A program made the position numbers and the translations under genes. A stretch of DNA of 64,000 nt from Echria macrotheca (Eukaryota; Ascomycota; Sordariomycetes; Sordariales; Schizotheciaceae), in the NCBI GenBank assembly GCA_030411725.1, contig MU839847.1, forward strand, positions 62,001 to 126,000. The letters run 5' to 3'. Positions 11,633-23,721 of this stretch are shown here, one piece after another (the first letter of the stretch is position 1; each line of letters opens with the position of its first letter). The notes beneath the pieces are model-generated. The model saw only the letters and a list, made by a program, of their open reading frames with translations, did not search any database and had not been told where the DNA came from.

Positions 11633-13303
11633 TTATTTGCTGTCCTTCACACCGCACGGCCCCGAGTGCTTGTGCGAATGCTCCTCGTTCCGCTTCTTCC
11701 ACTGGATCCGGTCGCCGGTCGCGCGCCGCTTGGCCAGATCCACGCGCGGCAGCGACTCGAAGCTGGTCGCATACTTGGCCACCGAGTTGGCGATGGCCTT
11801 GGTGTTGAGCAGGAAGGCGTCGAGGGCGAGGTTGTCGATGGTGTCGCCGGCCTGGTGGTAGTTGACGTCGTACCAGACGCCGGCCTCGCCGCCGAACAGC
11901 GCGGCCTCCTCCTCGGTCTTGACGCCCTCGGCGCCCGTGAACAGACCGCCCGACGGGATGCCGTTCTCGATGAACGCGGCGTAGTCGGACCGGCCGCTGA
12001 ACTCGGACGGGACCGAGGGCGAGCCGGCGCTCTTGAAGAAGTCCTCGAAATCCTTCTCGATCACGTCGGAGCCGGCCGGGCCGGTCAGGTTGAACGCGTT
12101 CCCGTCGCCGTCGTAGATGCCGTAGATATAGTTGGGGCTGGCAATCTATGGTTCCGTTTATTAGTACTATCCTCGTATTACTAAGTCGTTGGGATGGCTT
12201 ACCATATCAAAGTTAAGGTACGCCCGGATCTTGGCGAGCTCCGTCTCGGACGTGTTGACCGTCTTCATGTAGTGCTCGGAGCCCAAAAGACCAAACTCCT
12301 CGGCCGACCAGAAGCCCATTCGCACGGCGTTCTTGACCTTGAACTTGGTCAGGGCCAGCGCGACGGTGAGCACGCCGATGGTGCCGGAGCCGTCGTCATT
12401 GATCCCCGGGCCGGCGGCCACAGAGTCGGTATGGCCGCCAATCACCAGGACGTTGTTATGATCGCCCTCCTTGGTCTCGGCGATGACGTTGTACGTGATC
12501 CGGTTCTCAGTAACAGCGTCGATGTCCAGCTTGGCCGTCACGGCGCCGGCGATCAGGGAGGTGAGCAGGGCCTGGCCGTCTTCCTGGCTGATGCCGACAA
12601 CCGGCGCATAGTCACCAAAGGCGGCGCCCAGGGTACCCGCGACAATACCCTCGACATTATTGTAGATGAGGGCGGCAACAGCGCCGGCGGCCTTGGCGTT
12701 GGTCGACTTTTGGGAGAACGGGCACTCTCCTCGGGAGATGAGGGCAATCGCACCAGACACGTCGGCGGGGAAGTCTTCGGCCTCACAGCCCAGGTTGCTG
12801 ACGGCAACGAGAGGCGCATCGGCAGCTACGCTGGGTGTGTATGTCATGATCTGGGACGGGATCTCGGCGCCGTTGATGACGAGCTTGGCGTCGCCGTCCG
12901 AGTAGACCTCGGTGAAGGGCTGCTTGTAGACATCGTAGTAGCCCGTGGCCGAGAGGGTGTCGAAGAGGTAGTCGACGGTCTGATTGTGCCCGCGCGAGCC
13001 GAAGACACGGGTGTTGTCGTTGGCGTCCGCAATGCTCTGCAACTTCTGGGAACCTGCGAGGAGGTCCTCGAGCTTGATGAGGGCCTGGAGCTTCTCCGAC
13101 GTCACGAGCTCCTTGGGACCCGGAGCCGGAGGACACGGCTTCTTGGTCGGGTGGGGCTTTGGGGGCTCGGGCTTGGGAGGGCCTGCCTTGGGTGGCTCCG
13201 GGCCTTCGTGACCGGGACCGCCACCGGGAGGAGGAGGCGGGCCAACGGCCAGAGCCGGCAGGATGAGGGCCGCGAGGGCGAATGAACTGGCGATGGTCCT
13301 CAT
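11633..13303 (-). CDS. Secreted M28 aminopeptidase with PA domain and Pro-rich N-terminus
   Basis: Secreted zinc leucyl-type aminopeptidase (aminopeptidase Y group), 537 aa, exons 12203-13303 and 11633-12145, intron 57 bp. The ATG at 13303 is preferred because it opens directly on a signal peptide (MRTIASSFALAALILPALA); no upstream in-frame ATG was found. Residues 21-65 are an unusual Pro/Gly/Lys-rich stretch containing PPPPP and repeated PPKP. The PA domain spans about 140-250. Peptidase motifs: GGHTDS (His291), INDDGSG (Asp303), WSAEEFG (Glu335/336) and, at the splice junction, NFDM (Asp366). SGRSDY and YHQAGDT follow in exon 2, supplying the last metal His. All expected zinc ligands and the catalytic Glu are present. 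A His/Lys-rich tail ends the protein. Likely role: extracellular protein breakdown during growth on biomass. Confidence 0.92.
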
Positions 13304-14208
13304 GGTGAATGGCAACGAACGAATGGATCGAGGGTCGGTGCAGATCAGCTCAATCTCAACCGTCCTGTCGGGGTCGCGCCGTCACATTTTGTATTTTTCT
13401 GCTCCGTGGATCGCCGTCGCCGAGGTTGTGATGGATTGGGATGTTGGGGACTGTCGAGTGTCGTGCCAACACCGCCAAGCACGCCGACGCGACGGCGATC
13501 GACAGCGGGGAAGCATTTGCAACCATCGACCTTCTCAAAGCCGCATCGCGCTCGTTGGTATCTCGCGATGCCCAGACTGGCTAGCATCGCAAGAGGCAGG
13601 CGACGGGCAGCAGCTGCGACGCGGTCCACGGTTATGGAGGCTGGGCCGAAATGAGTTGGCTTGGACAGATGCACCGACCTCGCCGCCATGGCTTTTCCCG
13701 CCGACCTCGCCCAATCGCAGCCTGCCCACCACTGTAGCTCTGCTGTGGGCACTGCTGAGATTCGTCCATGTTCCTGCGCTGTTGCGTCATGTCAACCCCG
13801 CATCACTGCAACACTGGCCTAGACACCTCCTTATTCGGGCTAGCTTCCCCTGGAGAACACCTCCGTTCCATCTTTAGTTATTTACTCCTTGCATAATAAT
13901 ACTAATTTCCTTCTAGAAAACGCCATCTCCGGCCCTACGGATACGATATCTCGAGTACCTTATGGAGTCATCCGTGCCCGTAGATTTCAGTGTTAGTCCA
14001 TCACATGTCACACGAGTAGCAGATAAGGAGTTGTGATTTTTGTCAAAACCCAATCGTAGTTTTCATGTTGCAATGTTATCTACAGGCAAGTAAAACGGAA
14101 ACAGCCAATGCACTTTTCCGCAAAATATGGACACTATTGAAGAGGGGGACCAATGCCATGATCGTTTTTGTGGGATCGCAAAATGCACGAGTTCTTGTCG
14201 GGACTCGT
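13304..14208. other. Intergenic region upstream of the M28 gene
   Basis: 905 bp between the peptidase start and the 3' end of the GH7 gene, both on the minus strand. It should contain the peptidase promoter. No coding signal beyond short antisense open frames. Confidence 0.5.
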
Positions 14209-15792
14209 CTAGACGGTGACGGTCGAGCCGACGGGGCCGAAGCGGATGTTGGAGTAGATGACCTTGGAGCTGCCGTAGGTGGACTCGACTTCCGAGGGCA
14301 CACCCGACGACGTGTCGCAAGAGCCACGGGCCGCACCGGGCTGGCCGGCCTTCTCCGGGGGGTAGGTCGAGTCGAGCCAGAGCATGTTGGAGTAGTGCTG
14401 GGCACCGGTTATTAGCCTTCTCATCTATCTTTCTTGTTCCTTGGCAAACTTACATCATCCCAGATGGACATGACCAAAACCATGGGAACCGAGAGGGCCG
14501 TGTTGAGCTGGTCGAAGCCACCAACCTCGGCGAAGCGGTCGCGGTCGCCAAACGTCTTGAACTGAGACGTGCAAAACTCGGGCGTGATGGTGCTTTCCTT
14601 CGGGAGGCCGTCGAACGTCGGGCCGGGGATGTCGATCTTCTTGCCGTTCTGGACGAAGAACTGGGTGAGCTTGTTCTTCTCGAAGCGGGTGACGACGCTG
14701 CATCACGTTAGTAAATATCCCTCGGGTCGCAGACACATATCGCCTACGTGAACTTCTTGGTCGTGTCGACCGTCTTGCCCTTGCCATAGAAGTCGGGGTT
14801 GCCCATGCGGTAGGGGTTGTAGTCGCAGCCGTTGGCGTCGCAGTCGCCAGCGAAGCGGTCGTCCGAGTAGGTGCCGCCGCAGGTCGTGTCCTCGCAGACG
14901 TGGTACTTGTTGTTCTTGCAAGCATGGGGGGTGAAAGCAAAGGAGTGCGCATTGGACTCCCTAGTGGACAAAGTCAGCGGATATCCATGACAAAGGGGTC
15001 AGGGGGGGAAAAGGGGGGTGACGAGCTTACCAAATATCGATCTCGGCGCAGCAACCGCCCATGGGACCGACACCAGCATTGGGGTCGTTGCTCGAAGATC
15101 TCCAGCCCTCGACGTTGGCCTTGCCGCCAACGAACTTGAGATCACGGGCGCACTGGGCATCGCAGTACTGCAGCGTGGTCAGTCGATGATCAAGGGGGTA
15201 GGCATGTCTCCCAACGGTGATATATACATACCCCTGTACCGTACTTGGCACCGGCCTTGTTGGTGGGATACGAAGCCATGCCGCCGTCCTCCTCCATGGC
15301 GACAAAGTAAAGAGCGGCGTTGAGACCACACTCGACGGTGGACAGGTCGACGTCGAAGGTGAACTCGTTGTTCATCAGAGTGAACATCTGGTACTTGGAC
15401 GCGCCATTCATGAGGTAGAAGCGCGAGCCGATGTTGGTGCCGTACTCGTGCTTGGTCAGGAACCCGAGGGACAGAGCATCGCCGCTGGTCGAGGCGCCAT
15501 ATGTCTTGCTGTACTCGGCACCCTCGAGCTGGCACTTGGAGGCACAGTCGGCGGCGGTGCTGCACACGCCCGACACCCACTTGTTGCCGTCGTAGCAGTT
15601 CTTCGTGTTGGAGTCGTGGAGCCAGCGCCAGTTGGCGTCGATGACGACCTCGGCGCTGACGGTGCTGCACGAGCCGCCGCTCGAGCACTTCTTCCACGAC
15701 ATCTTGGGGTGCGTCTCGGATTGCTGCTTGCCGACCTGCTGGGCCGCCGCCAGGCCCATCAGGAGGGGAGCCGCCACGAACGCGGTCTTCAT
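14209..15792 (-). CDS. GH7 cellobiohydrolase, catalytic domain only
   Basis: Secreted reducing-end cellobiohydrolase, 447 aa, five exons: 15232-15792, 15031-15167, 14748-14960, 14454-14697, 14209-14397 (introns 64, 70, 50 and 56 bp). Signal peptide MKTAFVAAPLLMGLAAA, then mature QQVGKQQSETHP. Many paired cysteines. The catalytic EIDIWE has nucleophile Glu229, Asp231 and acid/base Glu234. The second intron cuts the Trp codon of that motif, so the two catalytic glutamates are in different exons. GCDYNPYRMG and DGLPKEST fit a processive CBH (tunnel loops present) more than an open endoglucanase cleft. The protein ends at RFGPVGSTVTV without a Ser/Thr linker or CBM1, so it must work without a family-1 module. 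Confidence 0.95.
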
Positions 15793-18463
15793 GGTTGCAA
15801 CGAAGAACAGGAACAACAACGACGACAAGGAGGGGCTAGAACGTGCCTGTCTCTCTGATGGAGGGGGACACAAAGGAGGGTTGCGATTGAGATGCTCCAA
15901 CGATCTAGATGAGGTCCAGATTCCATCTGAGATGCACCCTGCCCTTTTATAGGGACTGCCCTGGATTTATTTGGCTCGTCCAATAGTCTCTAGCTCTCTG
16001 TCTGCTGTCCTACCCATCCGCGACTTCGTTCCGACCAGGCGGGGCCCTCCACATCGGGACGGCCTCGGTCGTTGCTGCTATGGAAGAGCAAGCCGAATTC
16101 CCATATCCAGATGTTGCATTCATCAATTCCACGCTGCCCTGGCGGGTAGCACCCAATCGATCGGCCTGGGGTTAATCGGCCTCCATGGCAGCGTCGCTGC
16201 GGGGGATGGGCTTGGCATCGGCAGTCTTGGTTCTCTAGAAGCATGATGGACGGCGAGGTTATATGGCACAATGGTACCGCGTACGGTAGCACAGCCAGGC
16301 ACGGCGTACCACGGCGGCGGCCCTGACAGGAGTGGAGTACCCGGCAAGGCTCGGCGGCCGCGTACTGGGTACGGCGAGGGCAGGGCTTGGGCGGTCTTGG
16401 CGATATATATGTCGTGTTATTGACCTGCACTGGGCGTCTGCTTGTAGAGGGCAGACGGACTGGGGGAGCCCAGGCTCGGGTGCGGCTGTTCGCGTCGAGG
16501 GCGCCGTCAGCACGCCTCTGTGTCGTTCGATGGCTCGTCACGCCGATGCTTCCCCAGCTTTCTCGCTTTTTTCCCGGGTCGGGGCTGATTGGGAGGAAAA
16601 TGCGGAGGCTTGGCCCCGCATCGCCATGATATCAAGGCCATGCCGCCCGGCGTGGTGGACAACGGACAGGCAATCAACGGGTCAATCTATGCGGCCCCTC
16701 CCCGGTGGCGCCAAGATGACCCATGCGTCCCCATTGGTCGGCGCCGGCTGTCATGGGGGGTCGCTGGCCGGCAGTTGTGGTTTGTCACGGCGTCTTGGGC
16801 GTCTTGGCTTCGCTGGGCACGTCGTGGCACTGCAGCTCCCCCGAGTACCCCCCAGTTCTTGATTGGCGGGATACCACCGTGATGCCTGCTGCAACAAACT
16901 GCTCGCCGCCAGAGCGACTGGAAGGGCCGTTGAATTTAGCCCACATATTGACCTCGAATTGACCTCGACGGAGCGGCCGCTTCCGACTCGCCTGCCCCCC
17001 GATCCGGGCCAGGCACGCCCCCTGATTGGCCCCAACTTCGCCCTGGCTGGTGCTTCCCCGGACCCCACCCCCGTCCTCGTCGCCGTCGCCAGCTGCAAGC
17101 CACCGGTTGCTACCCGAGTCACCTGCCGTTCGAGCCCCGGTAGGCGATGGGGCAGGTGCCATCGCCGGTGAGATGGTCCGGCATGCCACTGGCAGCCTGG
17201 TTTACCACGAAACTCTGTTTTTGTGTGGCGTCTTTGCTAACAGGGAGACGCCCTGTATTGGCCGGGCCTGGGTCGCGCATGTAGAGTGGCAGACGGTCAA
17301 AGCAAGATCCAGGGAGGGTATACTTGCAATACATCTAGATGCCATGCCGGACCTAAAATATCCGGATTCCGACCTTTTCGTGTCACGCACCATGAAGCTG
17401 CTGATATCGAGCCAGCCTATGGCGTCCGTCTGGCCGTGACTGCTCTCTCCAACCGAGATCCTTTACAAATAATGCGCTCGCTCGAGGCCCGCTCTAGAAT
17501 TAAGTGGGCCTATTATGGCCTCGATGCGCCTTACCACAGTAGATGCCCACGGAACAGACCGAGCTTACCATACCGTGGAGTTCACAGCCCCCGGTTAGGC
17601 GATGCGGGAGACAATTCCAAATGCTGTGGGGTTTCGATGTCTCCGACCAAGCAGCGGGCCTGACACCGCAAATCATTGACCCTTCCATTCGGACTGTGGT
17701 CTTGAATAGGAGACGGAGAGTAATTTACTCAACGCCTTCAACCGACACATATTAATCAGTCTCAGAATTGAGGGTTGCGTCGGCGTGCTGGGCACGAGGA
17801 TCCCTTCTTGGCATACGACGTGGCCAATGGGACCTCACAGAGCTTGACGAGCTTGACTCTGACAAAGTCGTGTTGCCATTCCCTTCCGAGCTCACAACAG
17901 CTCCACCTGAGCCAGACAAGAGTCTCTCGGCCTCAGCTCTGCAATTCGGCCCTTGGGTTTCAGACTAGCGGGAATTTGGGGCGAACGAGAGTAATGTGAC
18001 GACCTTTTAGATGAGAGTACTCGTCTCAGAACCACTGCGCTCTAGAAGAGCCGATATCCCGAATCCAAATGGGTTACAAAAAATGATAGGATTAAATAAT
18101 TGATCAAGTTTTGAACCCTTCTTAATGATGGAAAAATATTACCTTATTCTCGCTTCAATCCTGAACTTGAACATGTCGCGTCACTGCGTGGTGGTGGAAA
18201 CTTCAGGGGCCTGCCGTGCATGTCCTTGGAGAAGTGACATAGGCAAGACCACCAAATGCCGCAATGCAAAACCTCCGTCAGGTAAAAGATTGCCTTTCCT
18301 ATCAATAGGATGGTTGAACTTGACTTTCTCTTCAATAATAGTAGCAAGTAGCCTACAACGATGCATGCTCAGGTTCATGGCGGGATCATGAATATTAAGT
18401 CATTGTTCTCCCATTTAATCTTGTATTGTACATCTAGATTGTCACAGCCCTGCCGCCAGCCAA
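15793..18463. other. 2.7 kb upstream region of the GH7 gene
   Basis: Lies between the GH7 start and the 3' end of the GH2 gene, so it is mainly GH7 upstream sequence. A TATA box and a CCAAT (15978-15982) sit near the gene; one inverted GGCTAA (TTAGCC) is at 16936-16941. Open frames here lack protein-like motifs. No gene recognised. Confidence 0.5.
15945..15951 (-). promoter_or_regulatory. TATA box of GH7 gene
   Basis: TATAAAA on the minus strand about 155 bp before the GH7 start codon, a typical placement for highly expressed fungal cellulase genes. Confidence 0.65.
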
Positions 18464-21147
18464 TCATACAACTTTTAATGTAAACGTCCCCGTTGTCAAG
18501 CCCTTCGAGGTAGCCGTAACCGTAATCGTCCCACTCTCTCCAGTTGCCCTGACAATAGCCAAAGCCAGCCCACCAAACGCCTTCCTCTCCTTCGAAGGAA
18601 ACGGCACAAAATCCGTCGGGTTACCGTTGTCGGTCGACACGATCTCCCCCGGTCCCTGGACCGAGAAGCTGATGCTTGGATCCGTCCGCGGCACGACATT
18701 GCCGTCCTTATCCGACACACCGACGCTAATGAAGGCCAAATCATTCCCATCGCCCCTGATCGAGTCCCTATTCTTGTAAGAAGACAGCTTGAGCTGGGTA
18801 GCATCCCCGGTAGTCGCCACCGTCGCGTTGGCCCAGAAGCTTCCGTTCTTGTACGTGACGACCTCCAATTTGCCCGGCTGGTACGTGACCTTGTCCCACC
18901 GGAAGCGGTAGTCAGACGGCGCCTTCTTATTCACAACGCCCTGCGAGACGCCATTCAGGAAAAGCTCAGCCTTGTCCGCGGACGAGAAGACATGCACGGG
19001 CGTGACCAGCCCCACGCGCTCAGGCCAGTTCCAGTGCGGGAGGATATGCGCCATGCGCACCGTCGGATTCCAGCGGGACTGGTACAGGTAGTACCGGTCC
19101 TTGGGAAACCCGGCTAGATCGATAATCCCGAAGTAGCTGCTGCGCGACGAATCGTACGGCGTCGGCTCGCCGATGTAGTCCCACCCCGTCCACACGAACT
19201 CGCCGCCCACGTAGGGATACTTGTCCTGCGAAACGAACACCTTATCGGGAGACGCGCCCCACGATACGGCGTACAGGTCGTAGCTGCTGACGTAGCTGTT
19301 GTTGGCGTCGCCGCCGTTGCCCGGGGTATCGTCTTCTGTTGCAGAGTTGGAACTGGTCACGGGGAAGAGATACGTCCCGCGCGTGCTGATGCCCGAGCTC
19401 GACTCGGTGGAGAAGATCATCTTGTTGGGGAAGGCGCTTCGGAAGTTGGGGAAGGTTGGCTGGCCGGTCCCGCGGCCCTCGCCTTGGTAGTTGAGGCCGA
19501 TGATGTCGACGACGCTGGTGATGGCCGAGGTTGGGGTTGCGTTGTCCATTGCGATGGTCCCCAACCGGGTCGGGTCCTCCTCGTGCAGGATGTCTTGGAG
19601 CATGCGGGCCGTGTTGGCGCCGCTGCTGCTGCGCTGCTCGGCGACCTCGTTTCCGTAGCTCCACATCACGACTGATGGGTGGTTCCGGTCTCGTCGGATG
19701 AATGACCGGAGATCAGCCTCGTGCCAGTCGGGAAAGATGAGATGGAAGTCGTTGGTGCGTTTTCCGCTGTTCCACGTGTCTGTGCTCATTGTTAGGGGTA
19801 TTCAGGGGTAACAGTCAGTGACATACCAAAAATCTCATCGAGGATCAGGAACCCCATTTCGTCAGCAAGGTCCAAAAGTTCCGGGGCGGGAGGGTTGTGC
19901 GACGTGCGGACGGCATTGGAGCCCATTTCTTGCAACATTTCGAGTTGTCTCTTGGCAGCGCTGACGATGAATGCCGACCCGATCGAGCCCAGATCGTGGT
20001 GTTGGCACACACCTTGGAGGTAAATCCTCTCCCCGTTAACTTTCACGCCGTCCGCCGTATACTGAACTGACCGGATCCCAAACCGGGTAGTGTACTCGTC
20101 GATCGTTTGGTTATTGCTCAGGACCCTTGTGACCGCAACATACAGGTTTGGTGTCTGTGAGGGTTTAGGTCCCCAAAGTCGCGGGTTGCTCAGCGTGACG
20201 CTGCTGTTGACTGATGCTGTCTTGGCCGACCCGACTTGGACTTTGGCCGTTGGAAATTGTCCGACTTTCTCACCAATCTTTCCTCCCTGAAACACGTGAA
20301 TATCCGTGGCAATTTGAAGGTCGGTCTGGGAGGCGGATCCAGTATTCTCCACCTGAACAACCAAGTCAAGAGTCGCCGACTCCTCGGACACCTGTCTCGA
20401 CGAGATCCACGTCCCATGGTATTGCACGTGAGTTGTCGAGACTTTGGTGAGCCAAACGTTCCGGTAAATGCCAGCTCCGGGATAGAAACGAGACGAATCC
20501 ACCGCGTTTTCGAGCCGGATGGCGAGTTGATTATCCCCTTGCTGCACGTAAGAAGTGAGATCCAGCTGAAATGAGGCATAGCCATACGGCCAACCCCCCA
20601 CAAAGTTCCCGTTCAGCCACACCATGACGTATGACATGGCGCCGTCCACTTCCAGAAAGATCCCTTTGCCCTGATCGGTCGACGTCAATGTGAACTTCTT
20701 GCGGTACCATCCGACACCCTGGATAGGTAGTCGTCCCATGCCGCCTCCAATGACCGCATTGCTTCCGGTGTAAAAGGGGCCTTTTACGGCCCAGTCATGA
20801 GGAAGGTTTAATGCGTCCCAGGACTTGTCGTCGAATGTCGCCTGTGCGTATGTGACGTTGGTAGGTTGTCCAGCCGGCCGCAGAGCGCGACTTGATGCAT
20901 CCTTGATGTAGCTGCTCGCAGACGGGAGAATCCAGGCCTTTAATTTGCTGTAGCTCAGATTATCGGGGTTCGAGGTGAATCTCTGGAACCGCCATCCCGC
21001 ATTGAGACTGAGGCGCTCTCTCGTCAACGGGGATGTGTTTTGTCGGGGAGCCACAGCACCGACGGCGACTTCCGGGCACGAGCCAAGGAGGAGCAAGACG
21101 AACACCAGGAGCCGGTGAGCCGTCGCTTGCACTGAGTTAGGACCCAT
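18464..21147 (-). CDS. GH2 beta-galactosidase-type glycosidase with DUF4982-like region, secreted
   Basis: Retaining exo-glycosidase, 878 aa, exons 19827-21147 and 18464-19779 with a 47-bp intron. The ATG at 21147 is preferred because a long hydrophobic segment (LLVFVLLLLGSCPEVAVG) then acts as signal peptide; the frame is open further upstream but without a nearer ATG. Order: N-terminal jelly roll (LSLNAGWRFQRF to about 230), immunoglobulin-like domain (about 235-345), then the TIM barrel beginning near RTSHNPPAP. The acid/base lies in WSYGNEV (Glu485) and the probable nucleophile in FSTES (Glu566). YVGGEFVWTGWDYIGEP followed by YYLYQSRW is characteristic of the GH2 group carrying DUF4982 and further beta domains. 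Likely acts on galactosylated side chains of hemicellulose or pectin; the exact sugar is inferred. The intron joins DEIF to DTWNSGKR in frame. Confidence 0.9.
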
Positions 21148-22416
21148 CTTCCTTGCGCCTGTGGTAACGAGATTTGCCAAGTCAAGTTGCCAACCTACTG
21201 ACTTATATACCAACTGAGAGGAGAAGCGAAGAGTTCACATATTTGCCTGGGGTAATTCGGCAATAGCACAGCTGTGCGTTGCAAATCTCCGCTACAGGTA
21301 ATACACCTCAAATCCCTTTCACTTCATATTGAGCGGGCGTTGGCGCTCCAATCATCCGGCGTTAGTCACAGGCTATATGACCGTTGCAGCGATTCTGGGT
21401 GTTTACCGCACAATGGACTTCTAGTCGGTGATTTTGCCGCCAATAGCAGAACGGCCGGGGCGGGGGATATTTTACTGAGCCTGAGTTCCCAAAGATCTAC
21501 AACCCATTTTCTGTCAGCAAGCATGTCCGGATGGTTCGGTCGTGATTGAAACAAAAAACCAGGTGAAAGTATCACCATCGGCGCCCGATCGGTCTCTACC
21601 TACCCAGTAAGTTTGCGTGTGAGGATCTGTTTATGTACCTAGGTAGTGGTGCTCCACCCTTTTCATCCGTACCCATTCCTCCTTGAATTTTCCGTATTTC
21701 TCGAACATGACCGCTGCAGTAAATTCCAATCACAAATGAGAATGTACAGCTTTGAAAAGCAGAACGGTAGGTGGTTGAGAGAAGTGCTTTGCGAAAAATG
21801 CACTCCAGTAAATACTGCCCTAAACCCCAGCAAATATTGCCCTAAACTCCATATTTCCCTCTGCAAGCGGCCAGCGCGGCCTGTTTGTGAGCGATCGGCT
21901 GATCCGCGCACCCGTGATGTCGATAGGGAGACTGGACTCGCCGTAATCCCCGACGATCGACTCTCTCCAGGTCCGCTATTAGGGTTACCATTACATCGAT
22001 CTTCTTTTTCTGTTTTTTTTTTTTTTTTTTTTTTTTTTCAATCTTCGGTTGTCGGTATCTGTGTAGCACTGAACTGTGAATAGAACTTCAAAGACGCGTA
22101 TTCGTCGAAACCCAAGTGAGCCGTGGGATATTCCAGTCATGCTATCGTTCACTGACGCTGCTCGCATATCTGAGTGGAACCTGAGGGCATCGAGATGTGA
22201 TGGGGGTGTGAGGGTGAACTGATCCAGAGACTATCTCGTCTATGGTCAGCACTTAGGATGGTGTGTGTCCGTGTAGGGGAAAACGTTGGAAGGCCGGATA
22301 GAAGATATGGTGTGGCGCCTAAGGCACCCAGCCCACAACTGGATGTGACCAGAGCACTGGGTGACAAAGCAGCGACCGAAAGGTAGATGAAGCAAAGCCA
22401 GCAAACCTGTTGCGGT
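21148..22416. other. Intergenic region upstream of GH2, with poly-T tract
   Basis: 1.27 kb. Contains TATATAA (minus strand, 21203-21209) about 57 bp before the GH2 ATG, and an uninterrupted T tract of roughly 27 bases around 22012-22038. No gene seen. Confidence 0.55.
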
Positions 22417-22926
22417 CTACTCCATGTCGATACGGCCACTAGTCATGGCACTTCCAAAGGGCTTGCCATCGAAAACTAGGAGCTGTTAGTTGCTAGTGCG
22501 GGAAATTGATTAAGAATGAGAATATCATACCCAGGTAGATGGTGTTGTTCGACTCGTCCCATGGTAGACCCGAACATGCGGCGGCCTTAAATGCGTGATA
22601 GAGACCTTCCGCAGCGTTCCTGATATGTTCGGTATCCCTCTGATGCTCGGTTTGCCCCCTAGGGAAGAGAAGGAACTCGAAGGGGGTTTCCGCAATAGCT
22701 ACAGGGAGATGGCGGTTATATTCATCTTTCTCGACCGCAATTGGGATCTCATAATTAGGTACCTACCTTGGGCCAGAACTTCAACCGCGGTCGGCAGCTC
22801 AACCCCGACCTCCTTGGCATGCTGTACAGCCAGGTACAGCGCCTGGTCCAGCCGACTCGGAAGATCTGCATTCCTCGGCTTTCTGAAGAGCCTCATCTTC
22901 CTGAAGAGTCTGGCCACCATACCCAT
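22417..22926 (-). CDS. Small orphan protein, 128 aa, three exons
   Basis: Not recognised. Exons 22767-22926, 22531-22698 and 22417-22475, introns 68 and 55 bp, all GT...AG. The model is supported by consistent phase (each junction breaks after the first codon base) and by a coherent globular composition. It has a basic start with repeated RLFRK/RLFRKP, then helices (SRLDQALYLAVQHAKE, VELPTAVEVLAQ), FEFLLFPRG, SNNTIYL and a C-terminal FDGKPFGSAM. No signal peptide or membrane segment; probably cytosolic. An alternative acceptor a few bases upstream for exon 3 gives a different short tail; the chosen one (after CTCCTAG) gives a more protein-like end. Confidence 0.55.
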
Positions 22927-23721
22927 TTTATGGATTAGTGTAGCGGTTGGGGGAAACGGTTAGTGAAATTGATTATTTGTGTGATGGTGACGAATTGACG
23001 GAATAGTGATTCCGCTGCGTAGCTTTGACCGAAGGAGAACTAACGGACTGTGCACGTTGGAACAAATGAGAGTGATGGTGTTGTAGCCGCCAACTAATCG
23101 CAACGCGACGCTCCTCGTTAACTTGCTGTAAGGTTCGGTCCGTTACTTCCTCGGAGCATCAGTTATCAACGGGTAGGGTGATATGCGTCGGTGAAGAGTC
23201 ACGAGTGAAAGAAGAGACTCGACGGGTGTGATATAACATAAATATTGGAGGCTTCCCCAGACTTCGGCCCCTGGGATTGACACGCGGCGAGGTAAAGTTT
23301 TAGCTATTAATGGTTATCTCTAACGAAGCAACTAGGCTCGAACACAGTACCCACGGATGAGAATAGCAAGCTGCCCTATAAATATTGCCAGATGCTTCTT
23401 CCTCTGTCAGTGCCATGCAGTCCACAGCTAAAAAGACGAACATTTGAGCTATCTCAAGCTATACGACCTAATGCGCAGCGGCTGCATTTCCCTATTAAGG
23501 TCGGCATGCGTCACGACCAGCGACGAGGATAACGCGGCGCCCACATCACACAGCTCCGTAGCTTGGATCAAGCTCCGCAGTAGTGCGAGTCGCCGGTCCC
23601 GAAACAACGAAAAGACAGGTTCATAAAGCCATAAATATCCCAGCGCATACGGCGAGGACGCACGGCATGTGATCTGAGCAGAAGAACCCGCAACATCCAG
23701 TCTGGCCCGTGTGCACAAATA
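22927..23721. other. Intergenic region, no gene recognised
   Basis: 795 bp between the two small orphan genes; should hold the promoter of the 22.4-kb gene. Open frames are short and unpersuasive. Confidence 0.5.

Noticed and set aside
12194..13285. Long plus-strand open frame (363 codons) opposite the M28 gene
   Set aside because: Exact shadow of the peptidase exon; residue content mirrors the antisense of GC-rich codons.
22012..22038. Long T tract as a terminator or retroelement tail
   Set aside because: No retroelement sequence or target-site duplication adjoins it; simple homopolymer slippage is sufficient.
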